A stretch of DNA of 52,951 bases from an uncultured Nostocoides sp. (lineage in GTDB: Bacteria > Actinomycetota > Actinomycetes > Actinomycetales > Dermatophilaceae). The stretch covers positions 1-52,951 of the forward strand of contig CALMQX010000038.1 of NCBI GenBank assembly GCA_937873315.1, given 5' to 3'. The notes under the pieces were generated by a model, which searched no databases, was not told where the DNA came from, and saw only the letters and a program-made list of their open reading frames with translations. A program made the position numbers and the translations under genes. The first letter of the stretch is position 1; every line of letters starts with the position of its first letter. Below are positions 1 through 7,281 of this stretch, one piece after another.

Positions 1-659
1 CCGGGGAGCGGGCTGCTCACTCGGGTAGCCATCCGGGCTTGGGACTCGCTGTAGTGCGGCAGCGAAAGACCTGCCGCCCGGTAAGCGAGGATCGTCAGGC
101 CGGAGCAGTCGACGCCGCCGGTCGAGGCGCCGCCATACACGTACGGCGTGCCCACGAGCGCGAGGGCAGCATTGACGACCGCGGAGCTGGAAACCTTGGG
201 GGCCGGGTTCGACAGCGGCGCGCGCGTCGAGGTCCGGCTCGTACCTGTGGTCGTCGTGCGGGTGGTCGTCAGCGTGAGCGACTGAACCACGACCGGCTTG
301 GGCTTCGGCTTGGCGACGGCCTTGATCCCCGACACCCCGAAGGACGAAGAGGTCGGCGCAGCGGCAGCCGGCGCAACCACAGCCGGGCGAGCCACGGCGA
401 CAGCGGACTCTCCGGAGGGAGCGACCACTCCCAACGCGGGCGCGGCCTGCGGGGCGGCTGCGGGCGCGGCCACCGGCGTCTGAACGGGGGCGGCCTCGGC
501 CGGCATCGCGAATGCCGCGACCAGACCACCAGAGGCAGCCAAGACGGCGGAAACGCGGGCGCCATGCTCACCGACACGGGAGACGACGTTGGTGATCTCA
601 GAGACGGGGTTATAGCGCCCAGGCGTGCGATGACGCCCGGACGAAGCCTGCTCGGTCAC
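1..659 (-). CDS. NlpC/P60 family cell-wall endopeptidase (partial, C-terminus beyond window)
   Basis: Secreted peptidoglycan hydrolase of the NlpC/P60 cysteine-peptidase class. Reading from GTG at 659 (GGAGG a few bases upstream) gives a frame open to the window edge. Residues ~1-30 are a basic N-terminus, followed by a hydrophobic signal/anchor ending near AMPAEAA, an Ala/Pro-rich linker, the segment FGVSGIKAVAKPKPK, and from ~165 a catalytic domain with GTPYVYGGASTGGVDCSGL; Cys185 of DCSG is the expected nucleophile. The His and third catalytic residue lie outside the window. The linker motif FGV.GIKAV is shared with the two hydrolases downstream in the window, so the three genes share a precursor architecture. 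Controlled by a riboswitch and an upstream direct-repeat box. Confidence 0.9.
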   Translation of the reverse strand, partial: MTEQASSGRHRTPGRYNPVSEITNVVSRVGEHGARVSAVLAASGGLVAAFAMPAEAAPVQTPVAAPAAAPQAAPALGVVAPSGESAVAVARPAVVAPAAAAPTSSSFGVSGIKAVAKPKPKPVVVQSLTLTTTRTTTTGTSRTSTRAPLSNPAPKVSSSAVVNAALALVGTPYVYGGASTGGVDCSGLTILAYRAAGLSLPHYSESQARMATRVSSPLP

Positions 660-673
660 GATGAACCTCCACA

Positions 674-858
674 CGCCTACGAGGTGAGCTGTCGGGTTCG
701 GGCTTGAAGGTGCCCGGCCGCTCCGCACCCGAAGGTGTGGACCGGCTTCACCCCAAGGATCTGCGCGGCCTCAGCCAGCAGACCCGGAAGTGGGTCCCCC
801 GCCCCTGCCCGGCGGTAGTGCTAAACCCGATCGGCGGTGGCAGGATTCGGCGATCCGC
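674..858 (-). promoter_or_regulatory. c-di-AMP riboswitch (ydaO/yuaA class)
   Basis: On the minus strand, the leader of the NlpC/P60 gene contains the conserved blocks of the actinobacterial ydaO element, as known from Streptomyces rpfA leaders: GGCAGGGGCGGGGGACCC, then GGGGTGAAGCCG, GGCCGGGCACC, CCCGAACCCGACAGCTCACC and TCGTAGGCG just before the GGAGG ribosome site. Family knowledge: binding of c-di-AMP usually turns expression off, linking wall hydrolysis to turgor/second-messenger state. Ends are approximate. The two paralogous hydrolases next door lack this element. Confidence 0.9.
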
Positions 859-894
859 CATCGGGAGCCACCTCTGGTGAGGCGACTGTCAAAC

Positions 895-934
895 ACCGTA
901 CCCGGACTCCAGGGAAAAGTCACATTTCGGTTAC
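895..934 (-). promoter_or_regulatory. Promoter A: direct-repeat box plus -10 of the NlpC/P60 gene
   Basis: Minus strand reads GTAACCGAAATGTGAC at 934-919 (GTNAC-N6-GTGAC direct repeat) and, 18 bp further on, TACGGT at 900-895. The same arrangement recurs upstream of the two following hydrolase genes. The repeat form fits the GTNAC-type direct repeats reported for the actinobacterial response regulator MtrA, but that assignment is inference. Expected transcription start is near 888, placing the riboswitch in the leader. This box, the riboswitch and the leader fill the 385-base gene-free stretch from 660 to 1045. Confidence 0.65.
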
Positions 935-1045
935 GAGACCTACACCACGGGTATCAAAGACGCCGCTGGCACGCTCCGCGCGCGGGGCACTCTGCGCGCG
1001 CGAGGTGCGAGCTGAGACCGAGAGGCCTCAGGAGACGGCGACGGC

Positions 1046-1864
1046 TCAGAAGACGGAGATGTGCACGTGGTCGTAGTGGTTCGCGGTCGGTGAGCCCCGG
1101 TCCTCCATGCCCCGCCAGTACGGCGAGGAGGTGGTCCAGATGCGTTGCCGCCAAATCACGTAGTGAATGTTCAGGCTGCCCATGTTGGCGATCGCGAATG
1201 CCGCGACCGCGTCACCCTGAGACTGCGACGAGATCATCACGTCGACCGCGCGACCGGACCCGTGATCGCCTGGGTCGCCGGCGCGATAGCCGCCGATATT
1301 GGTGATCCCGAAGGCCGACTTCACGGCGAGGTAGACCCGAGCTGCGGTACCGGTCAGACCGGGAATCGCGCTGCCGGCAGTCGAATACGACCGGTTGGCC
1401 GGGGTCGGGCCACCGCTAGAAGCACTCTTCGTGCTCGTGGCGCCACCGTTGGTGACAGCGGTGACCTCGGCCGCGGGCTTGGGCTTAGCGACTGCCTTGA
1501 CGCCAGCCACACCGAAGTCACTGCCAGCCTGCGGGGCGTTCTGGGCCGGGGCGGCCAATGCCGGCACGGCTGCGTCCCCAGCGATCCGACCCAACGACCG
1601 AGACGAGGCCGGGGCAATGACCGCGGCCGTGCGAGCTTGAGCCAGCGCGGTGTTCGCTTCCGGTAGCGCCACGGCCGCAGCAGTGTCCCGACCGGGCACG
1701 GCCAACGCAATGGCGACACCCGCGAGCACCAGCAATCCGGCGACCGATTTCACGAGGGGAGCACTGGTGTGCAGGGAAGGGAGGCGCAGATCAGGGAGTC
1801 GGCGGATAGCGCCTGAACCGCGTCGGCCAGGCTCGCTGGTACGCGTGGTCTGGGTGTCCGTCAC
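1046..1864 (-). CDS. Secreted M15-like (ARB_07466-type C-terminal) cell-wall hydrolase
   Basis: 272 residues. Basic N-terminus, transmembrane/signal stretch SVAGLLVLAGVAIALAV at ~35-51, low-complexity linker with FGVAGVKAVAKPKP, and a C-terminal domain of ~100 residues containing FGITNIGGYRAGDPGDHGSGRAVDVM and DHVHISVF. The HxxxxxxD plus HxH pattern matches the zinc ligands of LAS/M15-type peptidases; the overall domain resembles the ARB_07466-like C-terminal domain. Probably a peptidoglycan peptidase, but activity is not shown. I chose GTG 1864 (AGGAGG upstream) over GTG 1930 because the -10 at 1934-1929 would put the 1930 codon before the transcript start. Paralogue of the gene at 2004-2786. 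Confidence 0.8.
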   Translation of the reverse strand: MTDTQTTRTSEPGRRGSGAIRRLPDLRLPSLHTSAPLVKSVAGLLVLAGVAIALAVPGRDTAAAVALPEANTALAQARTAAVIAPASSRSLGRIAGDAAVPALAAPAQNAPQAGSDFGVAGVKAVAKPKPAAEVTAVTNGGATSTKSASSGGPTPANRSYSTAGSAIPGLTGTAARVYLAVKSAFGITNIGGYRAGDPGDHGSGRAVDVMISSQSQGDAVAAFAIANMGSLNIHYVIWRQRIWTTSSPYWRGMEDRGSPTANHYDHVHISVF

Positions 1865-1928
1865 CGGTGTTGTCCTCCTGTCACGGCCGCGCATCAGGGG
1901 TGTGCGCAGCGTCGTGGGGCCGTCCGTC

Positions 1929-1969
1929 ACCGTACACGCAGGACCGCGTGAATGTCACATTTCGGTCAC
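1929..1969 (-). promoter_or_regulatory. Promoter B: direct-repeat box plus -10
   Basis: Minus strand GTGACCGAAATGTGAC at 1969-1954 (direct repeat GTGAC-N6-GTGAC), followed 19 bp later by the -10 hexamer TACGGT at 1934-1929. Near-identical to promoter A in sequence and spacing. Decides the downstream start codon at 1864. Confidence 0.65.
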
Positions 1970-2003
1970 GGGATCGCCCCGCTGGCCGGTTGGCCAGTTC
2001 GGC

Positions 2004-2786
2004 CTAGTGCACGGAGATGTGCACGTGGTCCATGTGGTTCTGGGTTGGCGACCCGCGGTCCGCCATGAGCCGCCACGTGCCGCGCTCGGGCTTCCAGGAG
2101 CGTTGCTGCCAGATGACGTACTTGATGTTGAGCTCCTCGGCATGCGCGAGCACGAATGCCGCAACCCCGTCACCCTGAGCCTTGCTGGTGATCATCACAT
2201 CGATCGCGTGGCCGCTGCCATGATCCAGCGGGTCGCCGGGACGCAGTCCGCCGATGTTGGTGATCCCGAAGGCCGAGCGCACCGCGGAGTATGCCGCCTG
2301 AGCCGTCGGAACCAGGCCCTTGGCCTTGCCGTCAGCGAGGTAGCTGGTGGTGTCGTAGTCGATCAGCCCCACGAGCTTCGGGTCCAGCGCGGCCATCTCG
2401 GGGCGAATCACTGCCCGGACTCCGCCCACACCAAAGTCGTCGCGAGCCACCACGGCTGCACTCGGCGCGGCCACCGTCGGCGCTGCCGCGCGTTGCTGGC
2501 TCCGGCTGGTTGAGCCAGCGGCTGTCAGTGCCGAGGTCCGCACGGAGGCCGACGCCGGCGCGGCTGTGATCGGCAGCGCCACGGCCTCACCCTGGTTGGG
2601 GAGCACAAGCGCCACGCCAACACCGGTGACCACGGCCGCGGCGGCGGCGGACTTGACCAAGCCTCGCGAGCCCAACGCCCACCCGGCGGCACCCAACTCG
2701 CGAACCGCCGTGACGGCAGCCGAGCCACCCGTGCGATGACGGGCGGGGGCGCGGTGGCGTCCACCAGCGCGGGCAGGGGTGCTCAC
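2004..2786 (-). CDS. Secreted M15-like (ARB_07466-type C-terminal) cell-wall hydrolase
   Basis: 260 residues; paralogue of the gene at 1046-1864 with the same order: basic N-terminus, hydrophobic anchor GLVKSAAAAAVVTGVGVALVLP (~43-64), Ala/Ser-rich linker with DFGVGGVRAV, and a C-terminal domain with AFGITNIGGLRPGDPLDHGSGHAIDVMI and MDHVHISVH. His/Asp of DHGSGHAID and the HVH pair are the presumed metal ligands. GTG start with GGAAGG upstream. Likely acts on peptidoglycan outside the membrane. The two copies differ mainly in the linker, as expected for an old tandem duplication. Confidence 0.8.
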   Translation of the reverse strand: MSTPARAGGRHRAPARHRTGGSAAVTAVRELGAAGWALGSRGLVKSAAAAAVVTGVGVALVLPNQGEAVALPITAAPASASVRTSALTAAGSTSRSQQRAAAPTVAAPSAAVVARDDFGVGGVRAVIRPEMAALDPKLVGLIDYDTTSYLADGKAKGLVPTAQAAYSAVRSAFGITNIGGLRPGDPLDHGSGHAIDVMITSKAQGDGVAAFVLAHAEELNIKYVIWQQRSWKPERGTWRLMADRGSPTQNHMDHVHISVH

Positions 2787-2826
2787 GGCATACGCCTTCC
2801 AGGGAGATGAGCAAGGGGGCTGAGCA

Positions 2827-2867
2827 AGGCTACCCGGACTCGGAACCCAATGTCACATTCAGGTAAC
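2827..2867 (-). promoter_or_regulatory. Promoter C: direct-repeat box plus -10
   Basis: Minus strand GTTACCTGAATGTGAC at 2867-2852 and -10 hexamer TAGCCT at 2832-2827, 19 bp apart. Third copy of the arrangement seen upstream of the other two hydrolases; here the gene start follows about 40 bases after the -10. Confidence 0.6.
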
Positions 2868-2902
2868 GGCTCTGCAGGGTGCGTTTGGTCACGTAGACGG
2901 AT

Positions 2903-3604
2903 CTAGGCCCGCCGGGCCACGAAGACGTGCTCAGCAATCTCGGTCGGCAAAGACACCCCGGTCGTGGGTTCCCGATCGAAGCGATGGAGCAGGATCCGGT
3001 TGCCGTCACGCACGGTCACCGCCTGCGTGCCCGGGAGGAGGCCGGCGGCGGTGAGCAGCCCGAGCGCGTCGTGATCGACCTGGACGGGTTCACCGATGCG
3101 CCGCAGCACCACCGCGACCGGCGTTTCACCCGATACCTGGTCGAGAGTGGCCACTCCGTCGAGGAAGGCACCCTTCAGCGCTGGCTCGCCCAACTCCTCC
3201 AACCCCGGGATCGGATTGCCATAGGGCGACTCCGAACGCGACTGGAGCAGCGCGAGGATTTTGCGCTCCACCCGCTCGGACATGACGTGCTCCCAGCGGC
3301 AGGCTTCCTCGTGGACGTGCTCCCACTCCAGCCCGATAACGTCCACAAGCAGCCGCTCGGCCAGGCGGTGCTTGCGCATGACCCGGGTCGCTCGACGGTG
3401 ACCCTCGTCGGTCAACTGGATGTGTCGATCTCCCCCGAGGGTCAGTAGGCCATCGCGTTCCATCCGCGCCACGGTCTGAGAGACGGTGGGGCCAGAGTGT
3501 CCGAGTCGCTCAGCGATGCGGGCGCGGAGGGGCACGATGCCTTCTTCCTCCAGCTCGAAGACCGTGCGCAAGTACATCTCGGTCGTATCGATCAGGTCGG
3601 TCAC
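2903..3604 (-). CDS. DtxR/IdeR/MntR-family metal-dependent transcriptional regulator
   Basis: 233 residues. N-terminal winged helix (VTDLIDTTEMYLRTVFELEEEG, recognition region GHSGPTVSQTVARMERDGL), then the metal-binding/dimerisation domain (HRLAERLLVDVIGLEWEHVHEEACRWEHVMSERVERKI, with the E/H/C ligands typical of DtxR), and a C-terminal SH3-like/FeoA-type domain. Represses metal uptake or storage genes when loaded with Fe(II) or Mn(II); the metal cannot be told from sequence here. Start GTG 3604 is set by TAGGCT at 3617-3612, seven bases upstream, implying a leaderless mRNA; the longer upstream frame would begin before the promoter. Confidence 0.9.
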   Translation of the reverse strand: MTDLIDTTEMYLRTVFELEEEGIVPLRARIAERLGHSGPTVSQTVARMERDGLLTLGGDRHIQLTDEGHRRATRVMRKHRLAERLLVDVIGLEWEHVHEEACRWEHVMSERVERKILALLQSRSESPYGNPIPGLEELGEPALKGAFLDGVATLDQVSGETPVAVVLRRIGEPVQVDHDALGLLTAAGLLPGTQAVTVRDGNRILLHRFDREPTTGVSLPTEIAEHVFVARRA

Positions 3605-3623
3605 ATAGGTAAGCCTACGTTTA
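3605..3623 (-). promoter_or_regulatory. Possible iron-box-like operator overlapping the dtxR-family promoter
   Basis: Minus strand TAAACGTAGGCTTACCTAT matches the DtxR/IdeR consensus TTAGGTTAGGCTAACCTAA at about 13 of 19 positions and covers the -10 and transcription start of the regulator gene. Suggests autoregulation; inference only. Confidence 0.4.
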
Positions 3624-3647
3624 CGGCGCCGCAATCCGTATGCCGCG

Positions 3648-3673
3648 CGCGGCCGACCCTCGGGTCAGCCGCG
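3648..3673 (-). terminator. Hairpin overlapping the stop codon of the FkbM-type gene
   Basis: Twelve-base arms CGCGGCCGACCC and GGGTCAGCCGCG around a 2-base loop, one mismatch. The stop codon of the gene at 3665-4543 lies inside the right arm. No U-run, as is common for actinobacterial terminators. Confidence 0.5.
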
Positions 3674-4543
3674 ACGGGCCCGTCCAACGATCTGCGAAAC
3701 CCCTCGGCGAGCCGGCCGGAGCACCCCGCGAAGGGTCTCGGACTGGCGGACCCGACTGGGCTCACGGGACCACTCGTGCTCCAGACGATAGGCGTGCTCC
3801 TCCAGCGCTTGCCGGACGGCAGCATGCCGAGCCCAACGACCGGAGACGAAGAGCACGTTGTATTGCCCGACGTACTCGGCATCGCGGGCCACTGGCACCA
3901 GGCCAGCGGCGAGCAGGTGCTCGAAGACGTCCAGGCTGATCAGTTGGCCTTCCCAAATCTGGGCATCCTCAACCTCGACCTTGAGCACCGCCACCTGGGG
4001 CAGCAGGCCACTGGCCCCAGCCAGCACCTCGCGGATGGCCCCTTCGACATCAATCCACGCCCCCACGTTGACGTTGCGATCAGGGATGACCGAGTCCAGC
4101 CGGGCCGAGGGCACCTCGACCTCGCGCAGCGCCCCGGCATCCGAGCGGGCCAGCAGCGACTGACCCGGGAGCAGTTCTCCGGACACCGGATCGACGTCCA
4201 GACGGAAGGTGACCGTGCCGTCATGGTCGCTGGCCGCGCAGTACCGATAGTCGACGCCGGCCGCCGGGTAATCGGTGCTGGCGCTCGCCCTCGCGTGAAT
4301 GTAGTCGGTCGCCTCGAGGGCAATCACCCGACACTTCGGATGACGCGCGGCCACCGCCAGTGAGGCCTCGGCGTCCGCCGCTCCCACCTCCAGGAAGACC
4401 TCGGGGCGCACCAGGTCGATCAGCGCGTGGAAGAGCTCGTCGAGATGGGCTGCGCTCTCCCGACGACCGCCCAATGACTGCCGATGGCGCGCCACGCTAG
4501 CCCGCAATTGCGCATCATGTAGGAGGGCAAGTTGCTCGATCAT
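3665..4543 (-). CDS. FkbM-type SAM-dependent methyltransferase-like protein
   Basis: 292 residues. Rossmann-fold signature LVRPEVFLEVGAADAEASLAVAARHPKCRVIALEAT (~40-75) matches the SAM-binding motif I and the acidic end of beta2; the middle part (DHDGTVTFRLDVDPVSG, VPSARLDSVI, IDVEGAIREVLAGASGLLPQVAVLKVEVED) has the FkbM layout with VEG and KVEVE. Substrate unknown; FkbM proteins O-methylate sugars or small molecules. ATG 4543 is preceded by GAGG; an in-frame ATG at 4588 would overlap the MFS gene by 23 bases and has no ribosome site. Same strand as and 22 bases after the MFS gene, so probably co-transcribed. Confidence 0.7.
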   Translation of the reverse strand: MIEQLALLHDAQLRASVARHRQSLGGRRESAAHLDELFHALIDLVRPEVFLEVGAADAEASLAVAARHPKCRVIALEATDYIHARASASTDYPAAGVDYRYCAASDHDGTVTFRLDVDPVSGELLPGQSLLARSDAGALREVEVPSARLDSVIPDRNVNVGAWIDVEGAIREVLAGASGLLPQVAVLKVEVEDAQIWEGQLISLDVFEHLLAAGLVPVARDAEYVGQYNVLFVSGRWARHAAVRQALEEHAYRLEHEWSREPSRVRQSETLRGVLRPARRGVSQIVGRARRG

Positions 4544-4565
4544 CGGCACCTCGGACACAGCGCGA

Positions 4566-5732
4566 TCATTGCACTCGGCGTGGGTCATACTCTGGCAGCC
4601 ACCTGGCCAGCCACGCCGCGCCCCCGAGCGCGAGCGCCCCCACAAAGACCGCACTGGCGGCCAGCGAAGCCATCGCCGTGATCGCGGCGACGAGGATCGC
4701 GGCGCCATTGTGTCCAACGAGGGAGAGCGTGCGCCAGAGCGAGAGGAAGGCCGCCCGCCCCTGCGTGGGTGCGGCGTCAACCCCCAGGGTCATGACGATG
4801 CCCGAGCCCAATCCATTACCGATCCCGATGAGCGCACATGCTGCGACCAGCCCACCGAAACTCGTCGTGAGCGGCATCAGGATCAGGCCGGCGCCGATCA
4901 GTACGGCGGTCGGCACGGCCGAGGCCGCCCTCCCCCAACGATCGCTGATCGAGCCGGCCGGGTAGACGAAGAGAACCTCGACCCCGGAGATGATCCCGAA
5001 AACCAACGCCGTTTGGGCAGCAGTGACCCCGATGTGATCCGCCCACAGCGGAGTGACGACTCCGAAGGAGGAGCGCGCCAGGCCGATAATCAACACCCCG
5101 ACGCCGACCGTGAGCAGCACTCGGCGCTGTCGCCGGATGACCTCGCGCACCCCGACCCGTTCCGTGGGCTCTGAGCGGTGATGGTGCGGGTCGCGCACCG
5201 TGAAGGCGATCACGATGCCGCCGACCGTGGCAGCTACCAGCCCAACCAGGTATGCCGATTGCGCGCCGTCCGCGGCGATCACCGGGGCCGCGATCAGTGG
5301 CCCCACGAGCATGCCCACGCGGGCAACCCCGCCCAATACCGAGAGCGCTCGCCCGCGCAGACAGACCGGCACCGCATCCGCGATGTACCCCATCCGGGCC
5401 ACGATGAAGGCCACCACGCAGGGCGCCTGAAGCACGACGGCGGCGGCCAGTTGCCACAGGGACTGAGCCCGCCAGCCAATCAGCGAGGACACCGCCAACA
5501 ACCCAGCGGCCGCGAGCATCGTGCGCCGCTCACCAGCGCGATCGACGAGCTTCCCCACAGGAACCGCCAGGATCAACTCGACGACCAAACCCAGACCGAC
5601 CATGAGGGCTGCCACGGAGGTCGACGCACCCAATGCCCGGGCGGTCAGCGCCACCATCGGGGCGACGGCGCCCAGAGCCAGCGCCCACAGCAACGTGGGC
5701 AGGTAGGCCGGGAGCACCAGTTCGCGCAGCAT
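4566..5732 (-). CDS. MFS transporter
   Basis: 388 residues from ATG 5732 (GAGGGGG five bases upstream); an in-frame ATG at 5774 is the alternative. Twelve predicted membrane segments in two halves separated by a charged loop (DPHHHRSEPTERVGVREVIRRQRR). The loop 2-3 motif appears as GKLVDRAGERR and its second-half copy as GSISDRWGRAA, as expected for drug:H+ antiporter-type MFS. Substrate not predictable. Divergent from the thioesterase-like gene with overlapping -10 elements, and upstream of the FkbM-type gene. Confidence 0.85.
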   Translation of the reverse strand: MLRELVLPAYLPTLLWALALGAVAPMVALTARALGASTSVAALMVGLGLVVELILAVPVGKLVDRAGERRTMLAAAGLLAVSSLIGWRAQSLWQLAAAVVLQAPCVVAFIVARMGYIADAVPVCLRGRALSVLGGVARVGMLVGPLIAAPVIAADGAQSAYLVGLVAATVGGIVIAFTVRDPHHHRSEPTERVGVREVIRRQRRVLLTVGVGVLIIGLARSSFGVVTPLWADHIGVTAAQTALVFGIISGVEVLFVYPAGSISDRWGRAASAVPTAVLIGAGLILMPLTTSFGGLVAACALIGIGNGLGSGIVMTLGVDAAPTQGRAAFLSLWRTLSLVGHNGAAILVAAITAMASLAASAVFVGALALGGAAWLARWLPEYDPRRVQ

Positions 5733-5783
5733 GACCCCCTCGCGCGTGGGTGCGGAACCGGGCTGGGAAGTCATCAGGCCACG

Positions 5784-5793
5784 ACGATACGGT
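5784..5793. promoter_or_regulatory. Overlapping divergent -10 elements
   Basis: The 10 bases acgatacggt carry TATCGT on the minus strand (5789-5784, for the MFS gene) and TACGGT on the plus strand (5788-5793, six bases before ATG 5800). The two hexamers share two base pairs, so the two promoters cannot both be open at once. Confidence 0.5.
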
Positions 5794-5799
5794 GCCGCC

Positions 5800-6507
5800 A
5801 TGACGGTGATCATCGATCGGCGATTCTGTGGCCCGCCCGAGTCCGGCAATGGCGGCTACGTCGCCGGCCTGCTGGCCGAGCGCATCGCCACTACTCCGAC
5901 CCGGCCTGCTGTCTCGGTCCGCCTGAGTTCCCCGCCTCCACTGGATCGAGCCCTGACGCTCGGCGGCTACGGCAGCCTCGTGCTGCTCCAGGATTCCGGC
6001 CGTGGAATCGCGTCAGCGTCGCCGGCGCCGACCCTCCAGGGCGAACTGCCGGAACCTGTCTCGCTCGCCGCGGCCCAGGCTGCGGAAGCGGCATACGAGG
6101 GGCTCAACGGCCATCCCTTCCCCACCTGTTTCTCCTGCGGCACCGGGCGCGAGCCGGGCGATGGCCTGTGCCTGCGGCCGGGTCCGTTGGGCGATGGCAC
6201 CGGCCGGTATGCCGCAACGTGGACGCCGAACGAGGTTGCCCTTCCCTTTGTCTGGGCGGCCCTGGACTGCCCGGGCGGGTGGTCAGCGGGCATCGCTGGT
6301 CGGCCGATGGTCCTGGGCACGATGACCACCCAGCTCCTGCACGACCCCATGCCTGCCCAGCCGCACGTCATCGTGGCCTGGCCACGCGGCGGCGAGGGGC
6401 GGAAGTTCTTAAGTGGATCGGCGCTCTTCACTGCCCAGGGCGACCTGCTCGCGCGGGCCGAAGCCACCTGGATCACCGTCGACCCGGCCGCGGTGCGGCC
6501 AGCCTGA
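5800..6507 (+). CDS. Thioesterase-superfamily (hotdog-like) protein
   Basis: 235 residues. Begins IIDRRFCGPPESGNGGYVAGLLA, which resembles the N-terminal strand-helix of acyl-CoA thioesterase-like hotdog proteins, and has a conserved-looking Cys segment HPFPTCFSCGTGREPGDGLCLRPG at ~106-129. The second half (ALPFVWAALDCPGGWSA, LGTMTTQLLH) would form the second hotdog. Probable role: hydrolysis or binding of an acyl thioester; not proven. ATG 5800 follows TACGGT by six bases (leaderless). Ten bases before the SDR start, so an operon with it. Confidence 0.6.
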   Translation: MTVIIDRRFCGPPESGNGGYVAGLLAERIATTPTRPAVSVRLSSPPPLDRALTLGGYGSLVLLQDSGRGIASASPAPTLQGELPEPVSLAAAQAAEAAYEGLNGHPFPTCFSCGTGREPGDGLCLRPGPLGDGTGRYAATWTPNEVALPFVWAALDCPGGWSAGIAGRPMVLGTMTTQLLHDPMPAQPHVIVAWPRGGEGRKFLSGSALFTAQGDLLARAEATWITVDPAAVRPA

Positions 6508-6517
6508 GGAGGAACAC

Positions 6518-7276
6518 ATGAGCGAGCAGCACCTGGCCGTGGTGACCGGTGCAAGCAGCGGCATTGGCGCCGCGACCGCGAAACTGCTTGCCGCGCAAGG
6601 GTTCACCGTGATCTGCGCGGCACGTCGCGAGGATCGACTGCGCGCGGTCGCAGACGAGATCGGCGGCATACCGGTGGTCTGCGATGTCACCTCCGATGCT
6701 GACGTCACTCGCCTGGCCGAGGTGATCGCCGACCATGGCGGACGTCTCGATGTGCTCATCAATAATGCCGGCGGCGCCCTGGGGCTCCAACCGGTGGCGG
6801 AGGCTGACGTCGAGCAGTGGCGGTCGATGTTCGAGAGCAATGTCATCGGGACCCTCAAGGTGACCAAGGCCCTGTTGCCCGCGCTGGTCGCGGCGCAGGG
6901 CGCCGGGATCATCGTCAACGTCGGCTCGGTCGCCGGCTATCTGGCGTACGAGGGCGGCGCCGGCTATACCGTGGCCAAGCACGGGGTGCAGGTCATGACC
7001 GAGACGCTGCGCCTCGAGCTGTGGGACCAGCCCGTGCGGATTACCGAGATCGCGCCCGGGATGGTTCAGACCGAGGAGTTCGCGCTCACCCGTTTTGGCG
7101 GAGACCAGGCGCGTGCCGATGCGGTGTACGCCGGTGTGCCAGGACCGCTGGTGGCCCAGGACGTCGCCGAGGCGATCGTCTGGATGGCGACCCGACCCGC
7201 CCATGTCAACGTGGACCTCATGGTCATCAAGCCACGAGCGCAGGCGGCGCTACACAAGGTCCACCGCCTGACCTGA
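6518..7276 (+). CDS. Short-chain dehydrogenase/reductase (SDR)
   Basis: 252 residues. Classical SDR: NAD(P)-binding TGASSGIG at 10-17, NNAGG at ~83-87, catalytic Ser in VNVGSVAGY, and YxxxK as YTVAKHG. The Arg pair in CAARRED suggests NADP preference. GAGGAGG ribosome site. Close to YdfG/serine-dehydrogenase-type SDRs (IAPGMVQTEEF), but substrate is unassigned. Co-transcribed with the thioesterase-like gene; ends 6 bases from the convergent pdxH. Confidence 0.85.
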   Translation: MSEQHLAVVTGASSGIGAATAKLLAAQGFTVICAARREDRLRAVADEIGGIPVVCDVTSDADVTRLAEVIADHGGRLDVLINNAGGALGLQPVAEADVEQWRSMFESNVIGTLKVTKALLPALVAAQGAGIIVNVGSVAGYLAYEGGAGYTVAKHGVQVMTETLRLELWDQPVRITEIAPGMVQTEEFALTRFGGDQARADAVYAGVPGPLVAQDVAEAIVWMATRPAHVNVDLMVIKPRAQAALHKVHRLT

Positions 7277-7281
7277 TCGAC

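Noticed and set aside
39-707. Long plus-strand reading frame at the window start
   Set aside because: Arg/Gly-rich product typical of a GC-rich antisense frame; the opposite strand encodes a clear NlpC/P60 protein.
919-2867. CRP sites upstream of the wall hydrolases
   Set aside because: CRP sites are inverted TGTGA-N6-TCACA; here the GTGAC units are direct repeats, so the MtrA-like reading fits better.
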